This document shows positions 10,001 through 18,541 of a stretch of 64,000 nt of DNA, one piece after another. Position 1 is the first letter of the stretch; the number at the start of each line of letters is the position of its first letter. Below the pieces are notes generated by a model. It did not search any database. It was not told the DNA's origin and worked only from the letters and a program-made list of their open reading frames with translations. The translations under genes and the position numbers were made by a program. This stretch comes from Olivibacter sp036959255 (GTDB lineage: Bacteria; Bacteroidota; Bacteroidia; Sphingobacteriales; Sphingobacteriaceae), in the NCBI RefSeq assembly GCF_036959255.1, contig NZ_JAWMTI010000001.1, positions 124,001 to 188,000 on the forward strand, in the 5' to 3' direction.

Positions 10001-10520
10001 GTCCATTTAAATCCGTCGTCGTACCTAAACTGGGTTTGCTTTTAACAAAAATGGATACGCCTGGCAGAATAGCTCCGGTAGTATCTCTGACAATTCCACG
10101 CACCTCGTGATCTTGTTGCAAGGCAGCTGTGGCGGAAACTTGTTTTGGTGCTCTAGAAGGAACGATTGTAATAATACCTGAACGTCGGTGAAAGCTTAAA
10201 TTTTTCGTTGTCAAGATTGTCAGTAGCGCTTTATCAAGTTCCTCCTTGTGCAATGTGATGGTTACCGGAGAAGCCCTTCTAATCAGTTCCTCTTTATAGA
10301 AAAATCGCGTTTCTGTCTGATCTGTGATCGCCTTAAGTACGTCTTTTAACTTCGCATCTTTAACATCCAGTGTGACTTGTTGCGCCTTCCCCGTAGCATG
10401 TACTCCCATGCTTAAAATAAATAACATCAATATGGTAAGCTTCATAATTCGAAAAAAAAGACAAAGGGCAGATGTTCCGTGTTGGGCACACGGCCTTTTA
10501 TTATGAAAAAAATATTTCAT
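7038..10520 (-). CDS. SusC/RagA family TonB-dependent outer-membrane transporter with STN signalling domain
   Basis: A 1160-residue TonB-linked porin. A long hydrophobic leader ends near residue 46 (GKAQ). It is followed by an STN (secretin/TonB short N-terminal) domain at about 49-120, a carboxypeptidase-regulatory-like domain at about 138-215 (VRGIVRDTTGAILPGVSIFV), a plug at about 235-345 (RGLGTFG, ILRDATASAVYGSRGANGVI) and a 22-strand barrel region. The STN domain is the part that signals to a FecR-type anti-sigma factor, matching the FecR and ECF sigma genes just upstream. It imports an unidentified glycan together with the following SusD. The ATG at 10518-10520 gives the extended SusC leader; an internal Met at residue 26 would give a conventional signal peptide. 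Confidence 0.95.
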   Translation of the reverse strand: MKYFFHNKRPCAQHGTSALCLFFRIMKLTILMLFILSMGVHATGKAQQVTLDVKDAKLKDVLKAITDQTETRFFYKEELIRRASPVTITLHKEELDKALLTILTTKNLSFHRRSGIITIVPSRAPKQVSATAALQQDHEVRGIVRDTTGAILPGVSIFVKSKPSLGTTTDLNGRYILNVPANAVLVFNMIGFERQEFNAADREIIDVILAESASVMEEAVITAFGEKQRKNDLIGSVSSINPEELRVPSSNLTAALQGRVAGLISFQRSGEPGLDNADFFIRGLGTFGVNQRPLILIDNMEVSTDDLARIPVDDIASFSILRDATASAVYGSRGANGVIMVTTKLGKEGPPKISFRAEQRVSTPTQRVDIADPITFMKMNNEAILTRDPLAITPYSDEKIARTMAGDDPIMYPAVDWLDLVTKPTTRTQNYNLSISGGGQVANYAVSGNFTQDNGLLRVNPINNFNNNVDFKVYNLRSNININITKATQLMVRTVANFQNYNGPPVGGSKAFRSALRANPVLFNPVYEPGPQQAYISHPLFGNFDDGGNLYLNPYAEIVRGYSEWSRSNMQVQVELRQNLSSLIEGLSYRGLANISRGSYMEYIRQYNPFYYAPSIFNNNTGTYNFVNINPDTGTEYLNFNENGRGQEALFYMENAINYDRVFQEKHHVSGMLISTIRNRITLPFDQPGSLISTLPFRNASFSGNFTYVYDDRYHAQFTFGYNGSERFAANNRWGFFPSGGLAWTVHNEKFMQPLKNIVSTLRLRLTHGLVGNDNISNTRFFYLSEVNLDNESRRFNFGVTPGDYQRNGVSINRYANPYVTWEISQQTNLGIDLALFNGKIGFTGDFFRQNRSNVVQERAALPSSMGLSAPVLANLGKYRSEGFDAELNYMHSVNQYLWFQGRGTFTFTKGKYIYYEEPNYEYAYLSRIGLDVNQRFGYVAERLFIDNEEVFNSPRQSFGDVVMGGDIKYLDINGDGVIDANDMVPIGYPTTPQINYGFGLTTGYKNFDFSFFFSGMARTSLHINATNGDENNNGSAPFGNIYSPNAVLQVWADNYWSEDNRNIYALWPRLSQTPLENNTQTSTFWMRNGSFLRLKQVEIGYTLNPTFTRRYKIQNFRIYGSGTNLFSVNSFKLWDPEMGGAGLQYPLQRVFNLGVLLTI

Positions 10521-10581
10521 ACATTCGTAATGTTAGGTCATTTAGTTAATGGATTATACTTGTTTATAATTAGCCTAATAC

Positions 10582-10611
10582 ATGCCGAAAGTGGTGACGC
10601 ACTTTCGGCAT
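10582..10611. terminator. Perfect 12-bp hairpin between fecR-like gene and susC
   Basis: ATGCCGAAAGTG (10582-10593) pairs perfectly with CACTTTCGGCAT (10600-10611) around a 6-base loop. It lies 74-103 bp after the anti-sigma stop and about 60-90 bp before the SusC start. No clear U-run follows on the minus strand, so it may be a weak terminator, an RNA-processing or stability element, or a regulatory hairpin. Its place would allow the regulator genes and the transporter operon to be expressed at different levels. Confidence 0.5.
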
Positions 10612-10684
10612 ATTTTCGTCTTCACGTTTCAGGTTCTTTTCATCGTATTTTCATTTTTTAGGTTATACATTTGTTCGTTCATTT

Positions 10685-11863
10685 TTACTTCAATTGTTGT
10701 AAGGACTGTGCCGAAATGATTCGGCCATCGATAAGAAATCGCATATCGCTTACGTCCGCAATAATATCTAAGGCTTCACTCAGGTTTACGCTACGGGGTA
10801 TACTCCCTGTAAAGGTAGATCCCTGTATTATTCCCACGTATTTAACGTCTATATCATACCAACGCGCCAACTCTTCGAGCACCAAGGAAATATTGTCATT
10901 TTCAAAATGAAAATAACCATTTTTCCAAGCGATCACTTTTTCCAGATCCGCTGGTTGAACAGCAATTTTTCCCTGTTTAATCACTGCCTTTTCCCCGGGT
11001 TTAAGCTCTTCTTCCACTTCCTTAAACGCAATTCTAACTTTTCCGCTGATGAGGGATGTTTCCAAACGTTGTCTATAAGCATTTACATTGAAGCTTGTCC
11101 CCAATACGGTAATCTGACTCCCATTCACTTGTACTTTAAACGGTTTTTCAGGATCAGTCATTACTTCAAAATAAGCTTCGCCGGTTAGCGTTACATCACG
11201 GGATGTACCGGAAAAACGTGTAGGAAAGGTTAAGGAGGACCGGGCGTTGAGCCATACGCGACTCCCATCCGGCAGTACCACTTGGTAGGTACCAGCTTTT
11301 GGCACCTCGATGGTATTGTAAAATGCTTCCTGATCATTTTTCAAATCGTTGTTTTGATAACTTATTATGCCTGCAGACCCACCAAGTGCTGTACCATCCT
11401 TTTCCTTCAGGTTAATATTCCGATCTTCCAACGCTATGATTTTTCCAGTTGAAAGTGTTAATGTTGCACGATAGGTTCCAGGTAACACATCATTCTTATA
11501 GTGTGATGCGTTGATCGGGATCACGCCTGGATCTTTCTTATTTTGCATCACAAGAAAGACACTTACCGTGAACAAGATCGAAGCGGCAATTCCGATCCAC
11601 CAACGTCTGGCGTGTAAGTTCAAACGCTTTACCTTAGTCATACGCTTAGCCTCCACTTTCATCCATGCCATGTTCAGGTGATGGTGCTGCATATACCTCA
11701 ATCGTTTTAGCACTTCTTTATTATCTTTGTATCGTGCAATGATTGCCTGTAATTCGGCATCCTTTTCCAGCTTTTCTAGCAGCCTATGTTCTTCCTCCGC
11801 ATTGAGTTTTCCCAATAAGTATCTGCTGATTTCAGAAGCGATATGAAAAGGTTTATTGGTCAT
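10685..11863 (-). CDS. FecR family anti-sigma factor
   Basis: A 392-residue inner-membrane protein. A cytoplasmic N-terminus (about 1-85) that would hold the sigma factor is followed by one membrane segment (about 88-107, WWIGIAASILFTVSVFLVM). A periplasmic FecR domain follows (about 175-275, containing VVLPDGSRVWLNARSSLTFP and GEAYFEV), then a C-terminal DUF4974/STN-like region (about 315-385, FENDNISLVLEELARWYDIDV). It lies between its likely partner sigma factor (58 bp upstream) and the STN-bearing SusC. By analogy with the Fec/Sus trans-envelope pathway, it would receive the substrate signal from SusC and release the sigma factor. Identification is secure. Confidence 0.94.
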   Translation of the reverse strand: MTNKPFHIASEISRYLLGKLNAEEEHRLLEKLEKDAELQAIIARYKDNKEVLKRLRYMQHHHLNMAWMKVEAKRMTKVKRLNLHARRWWIGIAASILFTVSVFLVMQNKKDPGVIPINASHYKNDVLPGTYRATLTLSTGKIIALEDRNINLKEKDGTALGGSAGIISYQNNDLKNDQEAFYNTIEVPKAGTYQVVLPDGSRVWLNARSSLTFPTRFSGTSRDVTLTGEAYFEVMTDPEKPFKVQVNGSQITVLGTSFNVNAYRQRLETSLISGKVRIAFKEVEEELKPGEKAVIKQGKIAVQPADLEKVIAWKNGYFHFENDNISLVLEELARWYDIDVKYVGIIQGSTFTGSIPRSVNLSEALDIIADVSDMRFLIDGRIISAQSLQQLK

Positions 11864-11921
11864 TTTTACAGGTTCTATATTACTAAGAAACCTGAGCAGT
11901 AAAAAGGGGTGGAATTTTTTT

Positions 11922-12479
11922 TTAATTTTCCAAAAGGGCTAAACAGCTAAGTAAAATCGCGAAAGCCTCAGGCGATAGTTTTTGCTTCAGCAGCATCAAG
12001 CCACGCTGCTTTTGACTTTTAATGGTATTGACACTTACCCCTAATTTTTTGGCTAAATCCTGGTTACTTAGTCCTTCGAGATAGCCTTCTTTAAAAATCA
12101 AGTAACAGCCCCTAGGCAGCTCCTCAATTGCCTTGTGGATTTTACCCATAATTTCTGCATGGATGATACCTTCGAGGAATTTCGGATCTTCAACAGGATC
12201 GGCATCTATTGTAGCTTCAACACGGGTCTTAACCTTCACATGTCGTAGGCGATTAAGGCATGCAAACTTTACACAGGAGTACAAGAAGGCCTTTTGAGCA
12301 TTGTTATCTGTAGCAACTTGATGCCTATTTTCCAAAAAAGAAACAAAAGCATCTTGCACCAAATCCTCCGCTGCATGTTCATCCTGTATATACCTTAGGG
12401 CAAAATCACATAGTCGAGGGTAATATTTCTCAAAGAGTTCCTTTTCTGACAGCTCATGTATAAGATTTTTACGCTCCAT
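11922..12479 (-). CDS. ECF-type RNA polymerase sigma-70 factor
   Basis: A 185-residue sigma factor consisting only of region 2 (about 15-80, with DEHAAEDLVQDAFVSFLENR, the core-binding and -10 recognition part) and region 4 (about 110-170, LEGLSNQDLAKKLGVSVNTIKSQKQRG, a helix-turn-helix for -35 recognition). This is the family of Bacteroidota polysaccharide-locus sigma factors paired with FecR. It is the first gene of the SusCD operon cluster. It probably directs transcription of susC downward and possibly of itself. The exact promoter it reads cannot be derived from one site. Confidence 0.93.
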   Translation of the reverse strand: MERKNLIHELSEKELFEKYYPRLCDFALRYIQDEHAAEDLVQDAFVSFLENRHQVATDNNAQKAFLYSCVKFACLNRLRHVKVKTRVEATIDADPVEDPKFLEGIIHAEIMGKIHKAIEELPRGCYLIFKEGYLEGLSNQDLAKKLGVSVNTIKSQKQRGLMLLKQKLSPEAFAILLSCLALLEN

Positions 12480-12834
12480 ATACGCCCTCTATTTTCAAGC
12501 AATAAATAAAATTAGCTACTGCGATTTATAATCTTTTAGACCATCATAATCCTAAACGTTATTATTGCAAAAACGTATAATGGCGCTCTAATATAGCGAT
12601 CTATCTAAAATTATCGAAAACTTTATCGTAATTTTGGCAGCTATTGATCGCCTGCCCATGATAGGTGCAAACTCTTTCTTGTATTATCTCAATTGCATTT
12701 AGAAATCATTAGCTAATTTAGTTTTGGGTTTAACCGTGGCGTGGTTAGATAGAGAATGTTCAGTTGGTACGTCGAGAAGTAGTTAGGTTGTAACGCTTGG
12801 AGCTACTTAACCACTTAATTACTAAACTATATAG
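12480..12834. other. Intergenic region between the response regulator stop and the sigma-factor start
   Basis: These 355 bases hold no gene or RNA that I can recognise. The region should contain the minus-strand promoter of the ECF sigma gene; a TACGTTTTTG sequence on the minus strand near 12571-12580 is only a partial match to TAnnTTTG. At 12780-12834, directly after the response-regulator stop, the minus strand carries a stretch (TTAAGTGGTTAAGTAG) resembling the start of the dispersed repeat found at 19.2, 29.6 and 34.2 kb; it may be a decayed copy. Confidence 0.35.
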
Positions 12835-13470
12835 CTAGATTAACTGATATTGCGTAGCCACTCGGATGAGTGCTGCAGCATTGGATACCTCAAATTTTTG
12901 CATGAGGTTTCTTCGATGGGTTTCAACCGTATGCGGGCTGATAAACAACATTTCACCGATTTCCACCGTCGTTTTTCCTTCCGCAATGCACCGCAGTACT
13001 TCCTGCTCGCGCCGGGTAAGCTTTGGTAAGTTCATGGGATCGTGCAGGGCCGCCTCAAACAACGATTGTTGCACCTCAGGACTAAAATAAAGTTTTTTGT
13101 TAACAACAGACTGAATTGCATTGATAATCTCCTCAGCACTTGCGTTCTTTAGCACATAACCATTCGCACCATTCTGCAGCATTTTGGTTATCATACTTCG
13201 CTCATTATAATTACTGATACCGATCACATGCATATGTGGATAGAGGCACTTAATCTGTTTACATAAGTCAATGCCACTGATATCAGGCAAGTTAATATCG
13301 AGTAAAATTACATCGATATCGGCTTCCGCTAAAAAGCGCAAAGCACTTTCACCGTCATGGCAGCAAGCTTTCACTGTGACCGAATCGTTATCAGACAGCA
13401 AAGCCTTCATACCCTCCAATACAACGGGATGATCATCAACTATAAGTAGGGATATATGCTTTATTGACAT
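12835..13470 (-). CDS. NarL/LuxR family DNA-binding response regulator
   Basis: A 211-residue two-domain regulator. The receiver domain (about 5-125) has acidic residues in LIVDDHPVV, phosphoacceptor Asp in VILLDINLPDISG, and the Lys in YVLKNAS. The LuxR-type HTH (about 145-207) has LTRREQEVLRCIAEGKTTVEIGE and ISPHTVETHRRN. It overlaps the 3' end of the histidine kinase gene by 35 bp, so the two are translationally coupled and form a cognate pair. The target genes are unknown. The SusCD locus lies downstream but has its own sigma/anti-sigma control. Confidence 0.93.
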   Translation of the reverse strand: MSIKHISLLIVDDHPVVLEGMKALLSDNDSVTVKACCHDGESALRFLAEADIDVILLDINLPDISGIDLCKQIKCLYPHMHVIGISNYNERSMITKMLQNGANGYVLKNASAEEIINAIQSVVNKKLYFSPEVQQSLFEAALHDPMNLPKLTRREQEVLRCIAEGKTTVEIGEMLFISPHTVETHRRNLMQKFEVSNAAALIRVATQYQLI

Positions 13471-15463
13471 TGAATTCTATATTAATTGTTGTTCCCACGT
13501 TTCTTTCAGACTGGATATCTAGTTGACCATTCAAATAAGCCACCCTATTTTTTACATTATGCAAACCTACACCTTTTCGTTCTTGATCATTGGCATCAAA
13601 GCCACATCCATCATCTTCAACCGTAATAAATACCTTTCCGTCGTTTTGAATACATTGAACCAATATGGTATTTGCCCCAGCATGGCGTACCGCGTTATTA
13701 ATCAATTCCTGCAAAATACGGTATACCATAATTTGCCGATCCTTGTCATCCTCTAAACTAAAGCCATAAGTCTGTAAGGATATATTAATACCCGATCGTT
13801 CAAGATCTTCACAAAAATCGCGAAGCGCCGTTACCAGTCCAAAACGCAATAAAGTCTCCGGCATCATATTCCGGGCGATTCTTCTCAGTTCGTTTACGGC
13901 GATGTCCAGTTTATTAAGAATAATTTGGTGTTGTTCTTGCGCTTTCGGTTCAGGACTGATACAGGGATTTTTAGATAGCAGTAATTTTACATTTGACAGT
14001 AATCCACCCAAACCATCGTGTAAGTCGCTGGCCAAACGCTTTCGCTCTTGCTCCTGTCCCTGTAGCATCGCATCAAAAAAACGTATTTGTTGTTCTTTCT
14101 GCATGCGCTGGAGCTGCTCTTCATGTAAATCACTTTGTTGTTTTGCCAAGCGCTGTTTATTTCGATAAAGTAAATATCCAAGAACCAATAGAATCAATAG
14201 ACATCCCAATACAATGCAAATAAAAACCAACATGGCCCGATTATATTTTAAAGCCGCCGAATTGAGTTGGTTTTCGGCTCTTAGTGCAACAATTTCCTTC
14301 TCTTTTTTTGCATCTTCATATTTCCGTTCGATGAGATTTATCTTAACGTCAGTTTGTTTTTCATTCACTGTATCCGCCAACGCCACATACTGCTTCAACA
14401 GATCAAAAGCCTTCGTTTTATTTCCCAGAGCGTCTTCTACATTGACCAGGTTTTTCAAGCTAATCAATTTATTTCGGGTTAGCGCATAAGCTTCATTTTC
14501 TTTATAAACGATATAAGCCATTTCCCGCGCCTTCTGATATTCTTTGTTGTCAAAGTATAAGTAATATTTGCGGATAAGGAGCTCGATGCGATTATAATCC
14601 TCCTGACGTTTATCAGCAAAGGCAATACCCTCCTCATATGTTTGCAGGGCACGAGCAAAATTCTTTTCCACGTACTGTTGATACATGCCGGAAAGGATGT
14701 AATAGCTTGTCCAGGGATAGGCTTGCGGATGGTCTTTCAACTGTTCATAGGCAAATTGAAGATGCGCTTGCATCCGTTGCTTGTTAGCCGGCGAAAAATC
14801 CTCCTGATAGAGCAAGGCTTTCACAATACCTAAATGGCTGCTCACCGCATCCGCATATTCGTGATGATTGGCAAAAATATTAGCTGCCCGTTGAAAATAG
14901 GAAAAAGCTTTGTTATATTGTTTGATGTCGGCAAAGACATTTCCGATATCATAGTAATTATTTGCCAGTAGCAATGAGTCGCCAATCCGTTCGAGAATTG
15001 GACAAGCTTTTTCAATCAGTAATTTCAGGAAGGTCTCGGTATCATCTTCACGTTGACTTATCGCTCCTAAATTGTGCCATACCCGTGCGAGGTATCGCTG
15101 TGCAGTATGGGAAGTATCCACTTCCAGTAAAGTTTTTGCCTTCTCAAATTCTTTTCTCGCTTCCGGTAGGTTATAGTGTTCCATATAGACACCTGCCACA
15201 TAATAATGTCCGATGGCACGTGTCAATGCATCTTTTAATTGAACACTTCGACGAAAAGCCTCTCGTGCAAATTGCATCGATTTGGCAGAATCGATGTAAA
15301 GCCAATGATCGGACAGATCTTGAAGAGCCGTTATCTTTTGATGCTCGCTTGCATTGCTTTTCAGCACCCTTTGCAAACTATCTTCATTAAATGCCAGCTT
15401 TTGCTGGGCATAAAGTGAATAAGTGCATAAGAATGATAGATAGAAAACCAAAAAATAACGCAT
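13436..15463 (-). CDS. TPR-containing sensor histidine kinase, HisKA_3 family
   Basis: A 675-residue kinase. The order is signal peptide (MRYFLVFYLSFLCTYSLYAQ), periplasmic tetratricopeptide-like helices (about 30-380), a coiled stretch, one membrane segment (about 405-428, LVFICIVLGCLLILLVLGYLLY), the HisKA_3 dimerisation domain with phospho-acceptor His in LASDLHDGLGGLL (about 478), and an HATPase_c domain (ELINNAVRHA, VEDDGCGFD, GVGLHNVKNR). I chose the ATG at 15461-15463 because it gives a clean signal peptide; a TTG eight codons upstream is also in frame. It partners with the overlapping NarL-type regulator. The ligand sensed by the TPR region is unknown. Confidence 0.92.
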   Translation of the reverse strand: MRYFLVFYLSFLCTYSLYAQQKLAFNEDSLQRVLKSNASEHQKITALQDLSDHWLYIDSAKSMQFAREAFRRSVQLKDALTRAIGHYYVAGVYMEHYNLPEARKEFEKAKTLLEVDTSHTAQRYLARVWHNLGAISQREDDTETFLKLLIEKACPILERIGDSLLLANNYYDIGNVFADIKQYNKAFSYFQRAANIFANHHEYADAVSSHLGIVKALLYQEDFSPANKQRMQAHLQFAYEQLKDHPQAYPWTSYYILSGMYQQYVEKNFARALQTYEEGIAFADKRQEDYNRIELLIRKYYLYFDNKEYQKAREMAYIVYKENEAYALTRNKLISLKNLVNVEDALGNKTKAFDLLKQYVALADTVNEKQTDVKINLIERKYEDAKKEKEIVALRAENQLNSAALKYNRAMLVFICIVLGCLLILLVLGYLLYRNKQRLAKQQSDLHEEQLQRMQKEQQIRFFDAMLQGQEQERKRLASDLHDGLGGLLSNVKLLLSKNPCISPEPKAQEQHQIILNKLDIAVNELRRIARNMMPETLLRFGLVTALRDFCEDLERSGINISLQTYGFSLEDDKDRQIMVYRILQELINNAVRHAGANTILVQCIQNDGKVFITVEDDGCGFDANDQERKGVGLHNVKNRVAYLNGQLDIQSERNVGTTINIEFNVNKAYIPTYS

Positions 15464-15640
15464 AAGCAACGAGTAACTAACATACAAATTTATTGATTCT
15501 CTAAAGCATAATTATAACGAAAACAAGAATATACCTGAAAACCATTAGAATAAAATCCCGAATGTATAGGATGGTATAAAAGAAAATAAAGCTTCAATTT
15601 TGACCTATGGTTTTTCAAAAAAATAAATAATTCTAACTTA

Positions 15641-16117
15641 ATGATGAAACAATTTCTTTTACTTTCAACCTTTTTGGTGTTGCTCGGCAGTCTAACTACA
15701 AAAACGGCCTCAGCACAAAGTGGAGCACCTTACAATACCGGCTTTGGTTTATTTCTTGACTTAGGAAATGGAGGTACGTTCGTTGGTCCACACGTGAAAC
15801 ACTTTTTCACGGAGAACAACGCCGGACAAGCGATGGTATTATTTGGTAACGACATAACGATTTTGGGTGTAGAATACTCTTATAATGAGCGCATCCCCAA
15901 CGCAGGAGGTTTGATGTGGAATTTAGGCATCGGCCCACAGGTTTTATTTGGTGATGGTGATACCGGTTTTGCTGTCCGTCCGCAAGCAGGTCTTGAGTTC
16001 AAGGTCCCACAGGCACCTCTAAGTGTTGGTTTTGACTGGCGTCCTTACTGGATTGTTTCACCCGATTCAGAATTCGAAGCAGGTAGATTCGGATTGACGT
16101 TCAAATACACCCTTTAG
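15641..16117 (+). CDS. Small putative outer-membrane beta-barrel protein
   Basis: A 158-residue exported protein with signal peptide cleaved after TASAQ (about residue 26). The mature part shows alternating, Gly- and aromatic-rich short strands ending in FGLTFKYTL, the terminal-aromatic-strand pattern of small outer-membrane barrels. I do not recognise a named family. It stands alone between the histidine kinase (divergent) and uvrB (convergent). The hairpin after its stop looks like its terminator. A role in the outer membrane is inferred from composition only. Confidence 0.65.
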   Translation: MMKQFLLLSTFLVLLGSLTTKTASAQSGAPYNTGFGLFLDLGNGGTFVGPHVKHFFTENNAGQAMVLFGNDITILGVEYSYNERIPNAGGLMWNLGIGPQVLFGDGDTGFAVRPQAGLEFKVPQAPLSVGFDWRPYWIVSPDSEFEAGRFGLTFKYTL

Positions 16118-16125
16118 GGTATAGG

Positions 16126-16158
16126 ATAAGGTGTAGGATTGATGACCCTACACCTTAT
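16126..16158. terminator. Bidirectional terminator hairpin between the outer-membrane gene and uvrB
   Basis: ATAAGGTGTAGG (16126-16137) pairs with CCTACACCTTAT (16147-16158), a perfect 12-bp stem with a 9-base loop. It lies between two convergent stop codons at 16117 and 16162, so it can serve both genes. Confidence 0.75.
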
Positions 16159-16161
16159 GTG

Positions 16162-18189
16162 CTAGAATCTTTCTTTCATTGTTTTTTCAAGAGCAAACAT
16201 TTCGTCGCGTAGCTTTGCCGCTTGTAAAAAGTCCATATCCTTTGCCGCTCGTTCCATATCTTTTTTAGCTGTATCGATCGCCTTCTGCAATTGCGCTTTA
16301 CTCATATATTGAACAACAGGATCTGCCGCAATACTACTAGTTGGATCAGGATCGACGTAAGCTTTCGCTGCCCCCCCTTTAAAATCAGCCACGGAGGTTT
16401 GTTCCATAATGGCTTCCCTAGACTTACCGACCGTACGCGGTACAATCCCATGCTCTTCGTTATACTTGATCTGTTTTTCCCTTCTTCTATTTGTTTCATC
16501 GATGGTTGCCCGCATACTGTCTGTCATGTTATCTGCATACATAATAACACGACCACGATCATTTCTGGCAGCACGACCAATTGTTTGAATGAGTGAAGTT
16601 TGAGAGCGTAAGAAACCTTCCTTATCTGCATCTAAAATAGCTACCAAAGTTACTTCGGGCAAATCTAATCCTTCCCGTAGTAGATTGATTCCCACCAAAA
16701 CATCAAATTCCCCCAGGCGGAGTCCGCGAAGAATTTCGACCCGTTCCAACGTTTTGATTTCGGAATGAATGTAGCGCACTTTTATGCCCAAGCGGCTCAT
16801 ATATTTTGTAAGTTCCTCTGACATTCGTTTTGTCAATGTAGTTACCAAAACTCTTCCACCTTCTTTGGTTACTTTATCCACCTCATCTAAGAGATCGTCC
16901 ACCTGATTAACGACGGGCCTGATTTCAATCGTCGGATCCAACAAACCTGTCGGTCTGATCACCTGTTCTACGACCACCCCCTCGGTTTTTTGCAATTCGT
17001 AGTCGCCCGGCGTAGCACTCACGTAAATCGTTTGTGGGGCCATTGATTCAAATTCCTGAAAATTCAAAGGACGGTTATCCAAAGCTGCCGGCAAGCGAAA
17101 ACCAAATTCTACGAGCGAAATCTTTCGGGAGCGGTCGCCTCCGTACATAGCCCGTATTTGCGGAACCGTCACATGGCTTTCATCGATCACCATTAAATAA
17201 TCGTCGGGGAAATAGTCCAATAGGCAGAAAGGGCGCATACCAGGTTGCCTGCCATCAAAAAAGCGAGAATAGTTTTCGATCCCACTGCAATAGCCCAGTT
17301 CACGCATCATTTCCAAATCATAATTCACCCGTTCCTCTAAACGTTTTGCTTCGAGCATTCGTCCGTCCTTAACGAGCTGTTCCTTTCGCTGCACCAGTTC
17401 ATCCTGTATAGCCCATAGCGATTGCGTGAATTTTTCTTTTGGTGTTACAAAAAGATTGGCAGGGAAGAGCGCTAAGGTCTCCATTTTTTCCAAGGTTTTC
17501 CCAGATACAGGATCAATGACACTCAACTCTTCAATTTCATCACCAAAAAACGTAATCCGATAGGCATCATCCATATAAGCTGGAAAAACATCGATGGTAT
17601 CGCCTTTGACTCGGAAAGTACCCCGTTTGAAGTCAGCAGTTGTTCTGGCATATAGGATTTCAACTAAACGATGTAAAAAAGCATTTCGGCTAATGGAGGT
17701 TCCCACACCGAAACGAAATACGGAACGTGAAAAATCTTCCGGGTTCCCCATACCATAGATACAAGAAATCGATGAAACGACCACGATATCGCGCCGTCCC
17801 GACATCAAGGCAGAGGTGGTGCGAAGACGTAACTTTTCAATCTCATCGTTGATTTGCAAATCTTTCTCTATATAGGTATTCGAGTGGGCGATATAAGCCT
17901 CCGGCTGGTAATAATCGTAATAAGAAACGAAATAGTTCACCGCATTTTCAGGGAAAAACTGCTTCATTTCACCATAAAGCTGTGCGGCCAGGGTTTTATT
18001 ATGACTTAATATCAGTGTTGGTCGTTGTGTCTGCTCAATTACATTGGCGACTGTAAAAGTTTTACCTGAGCCCGTTACGCCGAGCAGTGTTTGGTAGTGT
18101 TCACCAGCTTCCACCCCTTCCACCAGTTGGCGAATGGCTTCCGGTTGGTCACCGGTGGGAACATATTCAGAAGAGATTGTAAATTTCAT
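16162..18189 (-). CDS. uvrB: Excinuclease ABC subunit UvrB
   Basis: A full-length 675-residue UvrB, the damage-verifying helicase-like subunit of nucleotide excision repair. The Walker A motif GVTGSGKTFTVAN (about 39-51), the beta-hairpin block YYDYYQPEAYI (about 92-102), the helicase motifs DESHVT and SATPG, and the C-terminal motif VI QTIGRAARN are all present. The C-terminal UVR/UvrC-interaction domain (KDMDFLQAAKLRDEMFALE) ends the protein. It stands alone on the minus strand. The identification is secure. Confidence 0.98.
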   Translation of the reverse strand: MKFTISSEYVPTGDQPEAIRQLVEGVEAGEHYQTLLGVTGSGKTFTVANVIEQTQRPTLILSHNKTLAAQLYGEMKQFFPENAVNYFVSYYDYYQPEAYIAHSNTYIEKDLQINDEIEKLRLRTTSALMSGRRDIVVVSSISCIYGMGNPEDFSRSVFRFGVGTSISRNAFLHRLVEILYARTTADFKRGTFRVKGDTIDVFPAYMDDAYRITFFGDEIEELSVIDPVSGKTLEKMETLALFPANLFVTPKEKFTQSLWAIQDELVQRKEQLVKDGRMLEAKRLEERVNYDLEMMRELGYCSGIENYSRFFDGRQPGMRPFCLLDYFPDDYLMVIDESHVTVPQIRAMYGGDRSRKISLVEFGFRLPAALDNRPLNFQEFESMAPQTIYVSATPGDYELQKTEGVVVEQVIRPTGLLDPTIEIRPVVNQVDDLLDEVDKVTKEGGRVLVTTLTKRMSEELTKYMSRLGIKVRYIHSEIKTLERVEILRGLRLGEFDVLVGINLLREGLDLPEVTLVAILDADKEGFLRSQTSLIQTIGRAARNDRGRVIMYADNMTDSMRATIDETNRRREKQIKYNEEHGIVPRTVGKSREAIMEQTSVADFKGGAAKAYVDPDPTSSIAADPVVQYMSKAQLQKAIDTAKKDMERAAKDMDFLQAAKLRDEMFALEKTMKERF

Positions 18190-18541
18190 CCTGTTATTTT
18201 CTTTTATTCATTTTTGCTTGTTTTTATAAGCATTCATGCTAGAACTCGCGTAAATAATAGTATTAATAATTGCCTGGTGTGTCCATATTATTTACATCTC
18301 GGTTTCATCGGACCATTTTGTTTAATGGCAGTGAAGGCTCACGTACAAGCATTATTTTTTCGCACGCATTATTCGGTGCTTTTATAGATATTCGCTGTTG
18401 CTTATTCAATTACGTTAGCAAAACGACGTAAATGATACTTATTTGGACCGTTAACGAATTCTGTTATCGTTAAGGTAAACAAAGATACGAAAAAGGTGTT
18501 TGATTAGTGCAGATGAACCAACACTAAAATACAGAATACAT
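18190..18541. other. Intergenic region between divergent uvrB and upp
   Basis: These 352 bases contain no supported gene. On the minus strand TATCTTTG (18480-18487) matches the Bacteroidota -7 consensus TAnnTTTG and could be a distal uvrB promoter, though it would give a leader of almost 290 nt and no good -33 element is seen. No SOS-type box was recognised. No clear upp promoter was found. Confidence 0.35.

Noticed and set aside
14962..15390. 142-codon plus-strand frame
   Set aside because: Antisense to the histidine kinase TPR region; no domain.
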